A stretch of DNA of 64,000 nt from Evernia prunastri (Eukaryota; Ascomycota; Lecanoromycetes; Lecanorales; Parmeliaceae): contig NKYR01000081.1 of the NCBI GenBank assembly GCA_003184365.1, positions 62,001 through 126,000 on the forward strand, in the 5' to 3' direction. This document shows, piece by piece, positions 12,753 through 25,102 of the stretch. The stretch's first letter is position 1, and every line of letters begins with the position of its first letter. A program made the translations under genes and the position numbers. Under the pieces are notes generated by a model that had not been told where the DNA came from, searched no databases, and was given only the letters and a program-made list of their open reading frames with translations.

Positions 12753-14344
12753 TCATAAAGTCGTCCTGTCCACTGCATCCGGCCCCTTGTTCTCCCCGCT
12801 CTGGTCTGCCGCACCCGCACCCGTGTCGCCCTCGGCCACGCCGTCCGCGTCCGCGACGACCACGTCCCCGTCGGCGTCCCTGCTCTCGCTCCGTTCTTCT
12901 TCTTCTTCCCCCTTCCGCCCTTCCTCCTCCTCCTTCGGGTCCCTCCCGACCGTGGCGGCCATCGTCTCGCCTTCCCCGCGCCGTCCCAACGCCCCCTCGA
13001 GGTCGATCCCGCCGGCCAACCCGCTCCCCGGCGTCTGCGGGCCCATGTCCTCCATCCCGATCACGTCCGGGCCCCGCGCGTGCACGGGCTCGATCTCCTC
13101 CGCGTCGACAATGCTCTCCACGTCCCCGCCCACGGCCCTCGTCGCCGCGGCCGAAGCGGCGGCGCTGCTGCGCGTGACCCTTCCGTTCGGCGCCGGTGCC
13201 GGCACAGGCACGATCCCGGCTTCTTGTTCTTGACGGAGCAGTTCGCCTTGGGTGATTCCGTGGCCGACGGTGCCGTCGTCGCGGGGGTGGGGGTTGTGCA
13301 CACCGTTCACGTTCACCGTGACCGTCTCTACGGACCCGGCGCCGTTGGGCCCGTCGATGACGCTTGTGCTTTCGGTCCTCAAGTCGCTGGTCGGACCATT
13401 GGGCGGAGGCGTCGGACTCCTCGCGATCCTTTCCCAGGGAATCTCCGTCAGCTCGGCTCCCCCGATGAAATCCTTGTCCGCCGGATCGGGACTGGGCGAC
13501 GACGTGCCATTGAGGAGACGACCGTTCGTCGCAGCTGCGGGGGAGAGGGTGGGGAGGGGGAAGACGGACGCGGGACTGGCGACGGAGACGATCCGGTCCA
13601 GGGCGCGGAGGTAGGAGGGAAGGGTCTTGTAGTGGTTTCTGGGGCGGAGGAGGAGCTCGGCGAGGCGCTGGGCGGTGTGAGGTGGGGCCGTGGGGAAGCC
13701 GGAGCGGAGGGTGGACTGTATGGTGCTGAGGAGGGAGAGGAGTGGTGGTGGGAGGGTGTTTGCCGGTGGTAGAACGGCGTTATTGGCCGTTATTGTTGGA
13801 GAGGGTTCTTGTTTGACCGTCGATTTGGAGTCTTCAGCAGACGGGTCTGCCTTGACGCCGGCTTGCTCTTCTTTCTCGGCAGCTTCCTGCTTGGTGTTCC
13901 CGGACTCTTCTTGGAGACCGGGTCTCTCTTTGAACGGCTCCTCCTTCAATGGTGGTTCTCGTTTGACGGATGCATGTTCTTCTTTCAGCGAAGGCGGGAT
14001 GGATCCTGGTAGAGGTATCGTTGGCGTAGGGAAGTCATTGTAGGCTATCTGTACAAAATGTTGGTCACCGTTGAGCGAGCCTTCAAAGATTGTACGTACA
14101 TGCTCCAATCTGGGCAATAGACGGTCGAGTAGGCCAGGCCACTCTGCACTGTAGCAAATTCAGTCCACGCTCCCGTCTAAGAGCCTTTTGCTAAGGAGAA
14201 GCTCACTAGTCCATCTTGCCATCCCTCGTCAACTGTTCTAATAGTGCATCGTCTGCGAACGGAGAGTCAGCGGTCTTTGATCTTGATTGTGACTTTCTCT
14301 GAGGGATCATATAGGTATACGTGGGGGTGCTGACCTGAGGCCAT
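12753..14344 (-). CDS. Protein phosphatase 4 regulatory subunit 2-like (PPP4R2)
   Basis: Minus-strand exons 14344-14335 (10 nt), 14252-14207 (46 nt) and 14148-12753 give about 483 residues. Splicing joins the N-terminal helix region DALLEQLTRDGKMDYAEWP to LLDRLLPRLEHVRTIFEG, which no single frame contains. This, plus HTAQRLAELLLRP...YLRALDRIVSV at about residues 160-195, identifies the PPP4R2 family, the scaffold that binds the PP4 catalytic subunit and acts in DNA-damage recovery. The C-terminal 270 residues are disordered with a strongly acidic EEEE/KEE segment. The very short first exon rests on the phase match and good splice sites only. The GC-rich 3' part also leaves long open frames on the other strand, which I treat as shadows. 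Confidence 0.8.
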
Positions 14345-14936
14345 GGTGTTTACCGGGTAAGACAGAGTCAGGACATCATGATCTGGGAGCTGGGATCATT
14401 CATCTAAGGGTTGTTGGGAGTTGTGATTATCCCGGCTTGTCAACGACTGATTTAGATAAACGGCGATGAGTGTCTTGTCGCGGCGTACGGAGAAGTATTT
14501 ATCCTTAGTATATCAGAGAGCAAGGCCCTTTCTAAACTAACGTTTTTTGTGTTTGGAAACAGCTGCTTCATTACCACTGTGCTCTCGGTGATTCTACAAG
14601 ACCACATGCGAGGATGGATACATTGGGAATAAAAAACGGCCAGCAACGAGATTCGTCTCTTTGAGCTTAATATGTCCTCTAAACCCATGAACGCCGCATC
14701 ACCCTACTTCCTGCTATCCCTCATCGTAATATAAGACAGATAGCTCCAGAGGGGTTATAGAGCATGCATGCATAGATCACAGAGGCCTCAGGTACAAAGA
14801 TCGCTGAAACACCAGGGGTATCGAACGCTCATCGGGGCAAGGCTTCCTGTGCCTGCCTATCTGACTTTCTGCCAGTTCCCTTCTTCTTCCACAACAAGAA
14901 CGCCGGTCGGACTGTTCTCCCAGGTTTGTTCCTCAT
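14345..14936. other. Intergenic region
   Basis: Promoter side of the PPP4R2-like gene and 3' flank of the UPF0658 gene. A small minus-strand open frame at 14452-14688 has no recognisable feature. Confidence 0.4.
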
Positions 14937-16197
14937 TCAATCAATCGTCATACGGCTCGGTACTGGACCATGCGAGAGATTCGGCATCTCCATCATGTTT
15001 GGCTTTTCATCCTCGTCTTCCACCTTTCGATTCGCAATATAAGGCCTTAGTCCGTGTCTGAAGTTGGAGGCGCACACAATGGCGTTAATGATGGTGAGAA
15101 CTATCAGAACAATGGTAATCACTGCAAAAGAAGTGAGACTTTTGCGAGCAGGTAGGTAACGCTTGGCCCTCAGGGTGTCCTGATACATTCGGACGAGCTT
15201 GAAAAGGAAGTAGGCCAACCCTCCAAAGTAAAGAACCTAAGTAGAGCAATGTCAGCCAACAACGCCTTCGGATCTCAGTACCTGAGATACTTACAATGGT
15301 GGCGATCATGCCGGACAAGCTCTCCTTTCGAGTGAAATACCCCGCCAGGACAAGAATTAGGATTGTGACGGGGATAGCGGCGATCGTCAGAGCAAACTCA
15401 ACGTCCTTAACATCCACTACGACAACTACAAATTGGACAGTGAACCCAAGGAAGAAGAAAAAGTCGAATTTGAGCAGGGCGATGTAGATCTATGAGAACA
15501 AATTAGTGTATTTGGCGAATGAAACTCAAACAGTTCAACGTACCTGATATGCTAGGTACCGCCTTTTCATTCTCAAATCAGCACTGATGTGCTTGTAGAT
15601 GGTCCAGGCGAATTCGTCATAAATTCTCCGTGCCACAACTGACATTGCAATCGATCCTATTGCTATCACGCAAGGAATCGCGATGAGAAATGGTTTGATT
15701 GCACTCCATGTGTTGCCACTCAGCTGTGGGACAGCGTCATCGATTTCGGCCATCTGAACGGCGGCATATATCAATAAACCAAGATTGTAAAGGCAAAGCC
15801 CGATGATTTGAATTGTGTTCTTAAGCCGAAGGGCATCGTAGGCTAAGAGTAATTCATAGACAAAACCGAAGATGTACAGGGTAAGAAAAGTGGGTATAGT
15901 ATGTTGATAATCTCCAGCGTCAGAGTCTCCAGCGTCAGGGCTCCCAGGTTGTGGTTTGGTTTTTGGTTTGAGGTGCGTTTGAAATAGAGCGAAAACGTAC
16001 CTGCCACGTCAATGTAAGCATATATCGCATTTGCCGAACTACGCAATCTCAACCGACATGTCCTTTGAAAGATAGAAGGCGAGCACTTGTATTCCATGGG
16101 CTGAGTCGACTTACGCTTCGAAGCCCAAGACTATGGCGGCCTGCACACAAGTCACGCCAACGAAGGCCCACGTCCACACAGAGTTTGGCCGATACAT
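14937..16197 (-). CDS. UPF0658 Golgi-type multi-span membrane protein
   Basis: Minus-strand exons 16197-16115, 16062-16001, 15911-15544, 15489-15295 and 15236-14937 encode about 335 residues. The hydrophobic helices and the chain YQHTIPTFLTLYIFGFVYE, then DALRLKNTIQIIGLCLYN, FDFFFFLGFTVQF and DVKDVEF fit the fungal UPF0658 Golgi membrane family, whose function is not known. The ATG at 16197 (MYRPNSVWTWAF) is the only in-frame ATG; the frame stays open upstream to a TGA near 16366, with a possible acceptor just inside it, so an extra 5' exon is possible. The acceptor of exon 3 lies in a 15-nt tandem duplication (15911-15940) and the upstream copy would add five residues in frame. Confidence 0.72.
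15911..15940 (-). repeat. 15-nt tandem duplication carrying a splice acceptor
   Basis: 15911-15925 and 15926-15940 are the same 15-mer with one mismatch, and each copy holds an AG usable as the 3' splice site of the UPF0658 gene. Because the unit is 15 nt, both choices keep the frame and differ by DSDAG. Confidence 0.8.
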
Positions 16198-17235
16198 TCT
16201 CGATCTCGCTTGACCACCGCCAGCGGTATGGGTCGCAAAGCCTTCGCGGTGATGGTAGCCACCAGCGTACGCTCTGTCAGACGGCTGACCTCCGAGGAGG
16301 GAAGCTCTGGCCTCGTGGCCCGGAATTTTGACGACTGATGGCGAGGAGCTGAAAAGGATGCCTCAGTGTAGAGCTCCGGTCGGAGTGCGCTCGTGATCGA
16401 TTGGACCTGGAAACCCAGTCGAGACCAGGAAAAAGACTCGGACGTTGTCGCTCTCCCCAACTATGTCGCAATAACCTTCTAAATCAAAATAGATTCACTT
16501 TCTCGTTTTTGACGTGGTAAACTGCAGCGGAGGGATGCTGTGAAACGGGTTGGAGTTTCAGGGCTGAGGATCGAGGCGAAACGACGGAGAACACTTGGCA
16601 GTGTCAGGCGGGGTCAAGGGCCACAAGGTTGGAAGAATGTCTTTAAAGCGAGAGGCAGGACTTAGATATGAGCCCGTTTGGATGTGTGAGGACTGTTAAG
16701 CACGAACAATGAGAGTTGTGATTATGTGTAAAGGAAAGAAACATCTCTCATTCTCATCGCCCCTCCCCCCTGCCTCAAGACAAGGCGCCGCCGACTAGAC
16801 TCGACTAGGCCTAGATGGCTCTAATTAGGCGAGACAAAACTCGTATTATTTGACAGCCGACTCAGCAGAAAGAATCTAGAATCAGTCGAAATAATGGCTG
16901 ACTGCAAATAAATAAGTAACTAGTAGTAGTACTCTGGAATTATTCCGTTGCTTATGGTCATCCACATGCATGGTTAGAGTACACTTGACCAATGAATAAT
17001 GCTGAACGGGCCAGTTGATCTTGAATAGATATGCTGCGCATAAGCCTCTTTGCTTCGATTTATAGGAAGACCTCGATCCTACTCTACGTCTCACTTTATC
17101 GTACAACCATCTCTCACATAATCTATCTAAGGTACTCTTGAAAGGCCATGAAGCGCCGAAGCCATGCAATACCTTACTCATGCTTCAACCCCGAGTAAAA
17201 AGATACCACCAATACCTTGCTCTTCCGAATGAGAC
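16198..17235. other. Intergenic region
   Basis: The upstream flank of the UPF0658 gene (possibly with an unplaced first exon) and the 3' flank of the Kelch-BTB gene. A small minus-strand open frame at 16882-17181 shows no domain. Confidence 0.4.
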
Positions 17236-19625
17236 TCAGTTCAACTCCATACCCTCGTCTTCTTGCACTTCGTTATCATCCATCTCATCAACAATGTAAC
17301 CTCCCTGGGCTCTGGCTTTTCTTCTCGCCATCTCACAGCCAGATCCTCCAACACCAACCTTACCACCTCCGAGACCTCCCACTACCTCCAGTTCCTCGCC
17401 CCCAATCACTCTACCGTCCACATCAATTACCTCACATAGCTCCATCATGCTGTGTCGACTCAGACTGCGGAAGCCCTCCGTCCTCACCACGCGTCCCCAG
17501 TGGGTCAGGCAGTAGTTGGCCGCACGTCTTCGAAGCCACTCTTCCTTTGCCGTTCCTGCCCGCTCCCAAACCACCGCTGCATGCTCGACATCCAACTCTC
17601 GACTGAGCCGACGAACGCAATGGAGACGCAGCTCTGGCATATCGTAAACATCAGACATGACGAGAAGGCCAGCAACTTCTCGGAGATCCGGACAGTATTC
17701 GGGATGCTTGTCGATGCTATCAGTGTAAAGGTAGTATAGAAAAGCTCGGACAACGCTATAGGGCTCTTGAATATGCATTTTTTTCGTATGAAACTCCGAC
17801 ATTTGCGACTTGTACACTCGATTAAAGTGCGGCCAGCGAGCTTGCAAGATGAGCTTGTGCACGTGGATTGGGATGGAAGTCGCCTCAGACGCAGTCAAAA
17901 AGTGCGGCATCTGAGACGCATCTGTAGTTGTTATTGAAGAGGCTGCGGATACGTTGTCGTCATCCGTTGCATCGTCATTGCTCGTTGTGATGATAAAGTC
18001 GCTCCCACTTGCCTCTGGCACCTGATCAAACATCGACGCGAGATTTGAACCAAGGCTGCTTATGTGTGAGGTGGAGTGTGTGTCAGAGGCAGGCATTCTG
18101 GAATTTGCTACACTAGGCTCCCATGTCGATTCAGTGCCCAGCAAGCCGAATTCACGAAGGTCTACTGCCAACACATCGCTGAGATACTCTTCAAGATTCG
18201 CAGCACCGTTCTCTGAAGGCTCCATTGCACATCCCAAGAGCCAGGCCGTGGTACCCTCCTCGTTTACCGCGCAGTAATGCCAACGATAAGAAGGGTCAAA
18301 GATCTCTGATCCTTCGGCGAGTCGTTGCCACTGCTGAGTACCAAGCTCTAGGGCCGAAAGATTACATTCTGATGGACGAATAGTGCCTGCTGGAGTAACA
18401 AAGTCTAATAGCGCGCTAGAAGAATAGACGTGGAAATGTGTTCCAAGAGCCGGAGACGGTACATTTGGGCCTGAAACAAACTTTGTGGACGTCATGGCTC
18501 CAGGAGCTGCGGGTTTGGCGACAAGATTGGAGCTGCGAACCTGCACACTACTTGAGTTGGCCGTGTAGCTGCCGTTTCCTGCTGTAACAACATGCTGCGG
18601 TGAAGGATGTTGGCCAAAGTGCGAACGTGGGCTCGGTCCTACTCTCTCAGTTGCGGGTTCAGAAACACTGTGTGCCGGGACAGATTTGAAAGCAGGACTG
18701 TTCTTCAGATCTAGTGACCACAATTCACCAGTACGCTCCATGTCAGGCCCTAGACCGCCAAAAACCCATATGCGGCCTCCCCATATCCATGTAGAATGGT
18801 CGAAGCGTGCGACGAACGTCCAGGATCTAGACCATGTCCATGTTTTGAGGTCAAGATAGCATATCTCATCTAGTGTGTAGGTTTCCATGCCAGCTAGACC
18901 TCCAACAACGAAAAGCTTGTCATCGTAGACCGCTGCGGCATGTCTCGCTCGGCCTTTTGGAATGGGACCTTTGATTTCGGGCTGAGTCCAATGAGAAGTT
19001 CCGAGATCGTATATAACGACGTCGGAGAGGTATTCCCGATGTTCGTTCTCACCGCCGTAGACCAGAAGCTTTGAACCCTGCCAAATGCAAGCGGTATGAC
19101 CTGACAAGATTGTTAGCTCATGCGTCTTAAAATTATATTGCGTCTTTATACTCACCCATCCGCACGCCTGGTATATCCCCGTAGTTATCCACAAGTGTCC
19201 ATTGGAGCGTGTGCAGGTCTAGTCTCAAGACATGATTGTAGACTATTTGCCTGTTAATTGGGTCTCTAGCTAAGCCTCAAGCGGGCAGGTCACGAGTGAT
19301 GGGGGGTGATACCTTCATCAGTATACTGATCGAAGCCTCCGAACGCATAGATTTGATTATTTCCACAATAAGTCACGGAAGCATTTACCAAGCAGGCGGG
19401 CCTTTGCCCACAGGTCCTTAATACTTTAGGCTTGTAGCTTTCTTTTGACAGACGAGTTCTTTTGGACGGACTGGCGGGCATAAGGTAAGTGTTGTTTGAC
19501 GAAGACGCGACTGAAGGTGGTGCCCTCGCTCCGTGACCAATGCCATTCCAAACGCTTGCATAAGCTTGTGCTTGCGGAAAGCCAGAGCTTGTTCCACTAG
19601 GCTGCTGATTCATGATTGAATTCAT
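17236..19625 (-). CDS. Kelch-repeat and BTB-domain protein
   Basis: Minus-strand exons 19625-19313, 19242-19156 and 19100-17236 encode about 754 residues; introns are 70 and 55 nt and phases agree. N-terminal Kelch blades carry the YAFGGFDQYTDEG, LLVYGGENEH, LFVVGGLAGMETY and IWVFGGLGPDMERTG motifs. A variable Ser-rich middle follows. The C-terminal third holds a BTB/POZ fold (PIHVHKLILQARWPHF, FLYYLYTDSID) and a BACK-like helical tail. The order Kelch-then-BTB resembles LZTR1/RngB-type proteins, which can act as substrate adaptors of cullin-3 ubiquitin ligases; the substrate cannot be read from the sequence. It is transcribed away from CDC20 and shares a 678-bp upstream region with it. Confidence 0.82.
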
Positions 19626-20303
19626 GGTAATGTACGTTTCATGTAAGATGTAAGGGTGCTGGGCAAGAGTCCATAATCACAGAATTGAGGCTCCGGCGTA
19701 GTTAGCGAAGTTGGGTTGAATGCATGATCTCGTTGCAGCACAGCAGTATTCTTTAATTTATCGGAATGTTTCAAGCAATGATGATGGATGATCGGCGCCC
19801 GATAGGGCTGAGCCAAGCTTCCCGTTCCCGTCGCAACAGCGCTAGCGCCATTGCACTTTCTGTATTTACTTATCCCGAGATTGAGCCTCCTTCTCTTTCC
19901 TTCACCAACTTCTTCTATCCGCACATCTCCCATCTCCCATCTACAAAACTCTGCATTTATTGCAAACATCATTACCTTACGCACGAGACCTCTCTACAAT
20001 CCATTAGACTATTTCAACATTGTTGATCTGCTCGACCCACCGATTGCAAGAGCTCCTCTGCTAAGGAACCCAATTGACAGCTACTTTTCCGGCTACACAA
20101 CATCGACTTACTAACTAACAAACCCAGGATCCATTTAGTTGAGACTCTTGGGATCTCGTACGAGCCCGGAACATTAACAGCGACATTTGACAATTTCTCG
20201 CTGGTCAATTGAACACGCACTAACCTGAGGACCACCGGTCTTCTTCACAGCACATTGATCGATACATTAAGTTGTCCATTCGATCCTACTTTTTTCTTTT
20301 ACA
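19626..20303. promoter_or_regulatory. Shared divergent promoter region, Kelch-BTB / CDC20
   Basis: 678 bp separate the start codons of the two head-to-head genes. No other gene fits; the stretch must carry both promoters and both 5' leaders. I could not assign individual factor sites with confidence. Confidence 0.6.
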
Positions 20304-22202
20304 ATGGCAACCGCTTCGGTGTCAACCCCACTCAAGAGTCACCATGGCATATTCTCCACACGTACAGCTGGCGGACGTATACCACTTACACCGTCACCGC
20401 GCACCAGGACAACAAGCCTTGCCACGAACGTCTCAAACACCTCATCTCCATTTACACCTCCTCGCCAGACAACCGAGTCGACTCGCATAGTCTCACAGTC
20501 AGCATATGGCAACGTGACTTCGTACTTCTCGAGATCGACGTCTAGGACTACTTACCGAGACTCACCAAAGTCAAACATCGCCAAAGCAAAGAAAACCCCC
20601 AAGCATCTCGAGCTCGGTGTCTCCGACTGGACATTAACCGGGACTGGAACAACCGTGGGGCAGACGCCATCGAAGAGCGTCAGCCGAAAGAAGGGTCCAC
20701 TTAGAACGAGATCAGGCAAGACGACTGTCCGCCTTGAAGCTGGAGATCGCTTCATTCCTAACAGAAATGCGAGTGAAGGCATAGTCACAGCTGGTTCTGG
20801 CAAGCTTGATGAAAGCCAACGACCAAAGACTAGTAACGGGGAGGGCTCAACAGTCCTGGCGAACGCTGTTAGTGCCTTTGACCTTGGTGGCCTCGCCGGA
20901 GAGGATGATGCCACAGCAGCGCTTGAGGGACTCAATCTTGAAGACGGTAGCGAAACTTCATCGTACATAAAGCCAGCTCCAGATGCCCTGGCATACGAAG
21001 CGTCTTTAGCAACTGCATGTGGTGTTTCACTCAATACCCGCATCCTCGCCTTCAAGCCCGCGCCACCGGAATCGTCAAAGCCAATAGATCTCCGGTCACA
21101 ATACAATCGTCCATTAAAGCCTGCCAATGCAGCTTCTGCCCAATTCCGACGGAGAGTACTTACTGCCCCTGAAAGAGTCTTGGACGCTCCTGGTCTCGTT
21201 GATGACTACTATCTCAACCTCCTGGATTGGAGTTCAGGCAATCAAGTCGCAATTGGGCTCGAGCGCAACGTGTACGTCTGGTCCGCTGAATCTGGCACAG
21301 TTAGCTGCTTGCTGGAGACCGCTGCAGACACCTACGTCAGCAGCGTCAAATGGAGTGGAGACGGTGCTTATGTAGGAGTTGGTCTTGGCTCAGGCGAGGT
21401 GCAGATCTGGGATGTGGAAGAAGGCACTAAGCTTCGGAGCATGCATGGACATGATACGCGCGTTGGGGTCATGGGCTGGAACAAGCACATCCTGTCGACA
21501 GGTGCGAGAAGTGGCTTGGTCTACAATCACGATGTCCGCGTTGCCCAACACAAAGTTGCCGAACTTGTCTCCCACACATCTGAGGTTTGCGGTCTTGAGT
21601 GGAGAGCGGATGGTGCCCAGCTTGCCACTGGCGGCAACGATAATCTTGTTTCTATCTGGGATGCTCGGTCTCTAGGTGCACCTAAATTTCAGAAGACAAA
21701 CCATCGTGCGGCAGTTAAAGCTCTGAGCTGGTGCCCATGGCAGCCAAATCTGCTAGCTACTGGCGGAGGCTCGTATGACAGACACATCCATTTCTGGAAC
21801 TCAACAACAGGCGCCCGGACGAATAGCATTGATACCGGCTCACAAGTGACCAGTCTTCGTTGGAGCAACCACTACAAGGAGATCGTCAGCTCCAGCGGCT
21901 TCCCAGACAACTCTCTCAGCATCTGGAGCTACCCAACTTTGGTCCGGAATGTGGAGATACCAGCACATGAGACAAGAGTTCTTCACAGCTCCTTGAGCCC
22001 TGATGGCCAAATGCTGGCAACAGCAGGTAAGTTGTCAAAACTTTTATGAGACAGTAGCTGACCAGCGAATCTAGCTGCGGACGAAAGCCTCAAGTTCTGG
22101 AAGATCTTCGAGAAAAAGCCTGGATCTACATCAGCGATATCGAGGGAAGGTGGCGTGACTGGCAAAGGAGGTGACATGGTGAAGCAGATGACAATACGCT
22201 AG
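20304..22202 (+). CDS. CDC20: Cdc20/Slp1 activator of the anaphase-promoting complex
   Basis: Exons 20304-22026 and 22075-22202 (intron 48 nt) encode about 616 residues. The C-box DRFIPNR lies at residues 148-154, the seven-bladed WD40 propeller begins with VLDAPGLVDDYYLNLLDW, and the protein ends in the Ile-Arg (IR) tail recovered only after splicing. The blades HYKEIVSSSGFPDN and AAADESLKFWKIFEKKP favour Cdc20 over Cdh1. Cdc20 recruits mitotic substrates to the APC/C and is the target of the spindle checkpoint. About 270 residues precede the propeller, longer than in yeast and mostly disordered. Confidence 0.93.
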
Positions 22203-22774
22203 ACTATGGGGATTTGAGGTCCATGATACCATGCATGTCTCCTTGCAAATTCTAATTTGTTTTGAGCAAAGGAGTTTGGTTTTTTGAACAAGACTCAAAT
22301 CACACGGCTGGACCAAGCCAGCATCTGTACATTAAAAGTCAATCAACACACTCATTGATCCATACTACTTTTGCAGCTCATGAAAATTCACAGTGACAAA
22401 ATGCGGCCAAAACTAATGATTATGTAAGCATTCTTAGCTTACCTTGCCCCCTTCAACAATTCCCGCCAATCCAAACTCAACTTTCACAACACCTGCAGTG
22501 ACCAGAACCGTGACACCAACCACTGCCATTCACGACAACAAGAAACGGATAATACAACAGCGGGGCGGGAAAGAGAAGGTCTAGGAATGAAACACTGAAA
22601 TAAAGTGGAGAGTGTCTGCAAGACACGGCCTCAGAGCGGAACCACCACCCTCGCCTCACAGAGACGGGATCAAGCACCTCTCCATCCACATCAGCCAAGC
22701 AGCAACCTCTGATTCATCTCGGCCGTCGCATATAGCCCAGATTTCTTGCAGTATCTTGTTGAAGCACGTGCAGG
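22203..22774. other. Intergenic region
   Basis: 3' flank of CDC20 and promoter side of the TFIIA gene. No coding signal. Confidence 0.4.
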
Positions 22775-24523
22775 ATGTCGAACCAGCTTGTGGTCAGTCT
22801 GCTCTTGCCAGACTCACCCAGCAGCCTCAGACCCCATTCCTTTGATAGCACGCAGATGCTGAAAGCAGAATTGCTCATAACAGGGTACCGTGTACCAGCG
22901 CATCATGGACGATGTGATCGAGAACTGCCAAACCACTTTCGAAGAGGATGGAGTCAACCAGCAGACGCTGGATGATTTGAGAAAGGTCGGTTCTTTCTGT
23001 CGTCACAGAACAATCCGTTGCAGCAGGTTATCATTACTGTCACTGGCAGCCGCTTATGCATCGTTTCTGTATTGAGTGTCACTCAATCCAAGAAATTCGG
23101 TTGATTTTGTCGATGCATCAGTCCTGAGACTGACTGGGTGCAATGTTCGGTCTTTGCGGGTGGGCAGACGGGGCCCTGGGGATTTTGTCCAATTTTGGGG
23201 GGGATGCCGAGCATTTGACTCATTTTTATGCTGCGCCCCGCTCTTTTTTCCCTCATTTCCTGCCTAGTCGCTTGCCGAGGTCCTAAATTATCCGCAACTC
23301 TAACCGATCCTTTAACAAATTGGATGCCCTAATTCCTTTCTTCCCAAAAGGCTTGCCTTGCTAACATCTCTTCGTTGACAGACATGGCAGACCAAGCTTA
23401 CGGCACTTCACATCGGAACATTCCCATGGGAGCCTCCTCCAGCGCCTCAGCCAATGGTGAACCCTACGGTCCCATCGAATGTACCACGTCCACAGCAGGT
23501 TCCTTCTTCCACAGTGCCAACATCTTCTGCTCCCGCCCAGAGCAATGGGGCGGGTGGGGTTCGAATCAAAGCCGAACCTGGCTATGAGCAGCAAGGTTTC
23601 CCGAATAATGGTCTTCCCCCAACCTACGGCAATACAATTGCGCAGCAACGTGCAGCAGCAAATCTCCAACAGAAGTTTGGTGCTAATGCTAACGCACAAA
23701 TCAGTCAGCTTCAGGCTTCAGCGGCTATGGGGACTTCTGGTGCTCAGCCACAGCGAAACCCCATGAACATTCAGCTGCCTCCACAAATGACTGATCAGCA
23801 GCGGCAGGAACAGGCCGAGTTCAAGAGACGTCAGCAGGCGCAACAGTACCAGAATCTCCAGCATGCCCAACAGAGACCTATGGTCAACAATGCTCAGACT
23901 GATGGTGCTGACGAATGGGACGGCTACGTCGCACAGCGACGTCTTGATGCGTCGAAGGACCCTGGCAGGACGTACGAAGCAGACCTGACCATCAAGCAGC
24001 ACGTTGAACAAATGAATCGTGCTATGGAAGGTGGAGGCCTGATGATGCCCCTGGCTGATCAGTCAAAGTTGCCTCAAACGAAGAAGCGCAAGACTGTCAA
24101 TGCAGAAGCTGGCCCTAGTAGCTCGTATTCCAACCTAGCGGCTGCTCAATCATCAAACCCAGAGCACATACCTAGGATTTCGCAAATGGATGGTGATGAC
24201 GATGTCGATGACGATGACAAGACTGGCATCAAAGATGAGCTTTTCGACGAAGATGATGATGAAGATGCAATTAACTCGGATCTGGACGACCCGGATGACA
24301 ATGTTATTGAAGAAGAGCCGGAGGATGGACGGCCACAACAAATCATGCTCTGCACGTACGACAAAGTGGCACGTGTGAAAAACAAGTGGAAGTGTACGCT
24401 GAAGGATGGGGTACTGACAACTGGAGGCAAAGAGTAAGCCGTACTGACGTGCTAAGATGTTTCACTATTGACCGCGACTGCAGATACGTCTTCCATCGAG
24501 CTCAGGGTGAATTTGAGTGGTAG
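22775..24523 (+). CDS. TOA1: Transcription factor IIA large subunit (alpha/beta)
   Basis: Exons 22775-22792 (18 nt), 22884-22985, 23382-24433 and 24484-24523 (40 nt) give about 403 residues. The N-terminus MSNQLVGTVYQRIMDDVIE and the junction LDDLRK|TWQTKLTALHIGTFPW form the four-helix bundle of TFIIA alpha. A Gln-rich spacer follows, then an acidic stretch (about residues 295-350) and the beta-barrel end CTYDKVARVKNKWKC, finishing in KEYVFHRAQGEFEW, which requires the last short exon. TFIIA stabilises TBP on the TATA element in RNA polymerase II initiation. Intron 2 is 396 nt, unusually long for this window. Confidence 0.95.
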
Positions 24524-24884
24524 AAGTATCGGCTCCATCCCGAGACGCGCCTTGATAACCTAATGCACTTTCTACAATTTTACCTGTCACGGCTTGCCTA
24601 ACATCCGATCGCTCCGACAAGAGCCCAACAATCTTTTTTAGCGCTAGCCGCAGGATAGGTCTTCTGCCTGATGCGACGGATGATGGACTTGGAGAGATGC
24701 ATTCTAGTCGGGCATGAAGAGAGGACTCATCATGCGAAAGGAATGGTTGCAGGCGTGGTAGCTGTCTTGCTGCTCTGTCATTCAAGCTGCAGAGCAGAGA
24801 TGAATCGGCACGCTTAACATCAAGGTCGTGCATTGTTTGAAATGAAGTTGGCAGTGCCTTCTTAGATACTAGAATTGAATGCAT
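24465..24884 (-). CDS. Possible open frame, unknown protein
   Basis: A 139-codon frame from ATG 24884 that runs antisense into the last TFIIA exon. It has no recognised domain, signal peptide or membrane segment and I see no intron evidence. It could be a chance frame in the 3' flank of TOA1; kept only because most of it lies outside any other gene. Confidence 0.15.
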   Translation of the reverse strand: MHSILVSKKALPTSFQTMHDLDVKRADSSLLCSLNDRAARQLPRLQPFLSHDESSLHARLECISPSPSSVASGRRPILRLALKKIVGLLSERSDVRQAVTGKIVESALGYQGASRDGADTSTTQIHPELDGRRICSRGQ

Positions 24885-25102
24885 TACGATCAACCAAAAG
24901 GAGACCAAGGAATGCTAGTGTATCATTGCTTTCTGACATTCGAGTAGATTCTATTAAATGAAAAAATGCCTCAGAGCCTAACGGTCTCAGTGTGGGTTGA
25001 AAGGTGCTGATGCGCCGCCCTTCGCTCTTCATCTCCACTCAGAAAATTGTCTCTTCTTATCCAACCTTTTTTTCGCCGTAATACCTACAATCACAGTCAA
25101 AC

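Noticed and set aside
13080..13772. 230-codon plus-strand frame opposite the PPP4R2-like gene
   Set aside because: Low-complexity shadow of the GC-rich 3' exon; the minus strand has the family signature.
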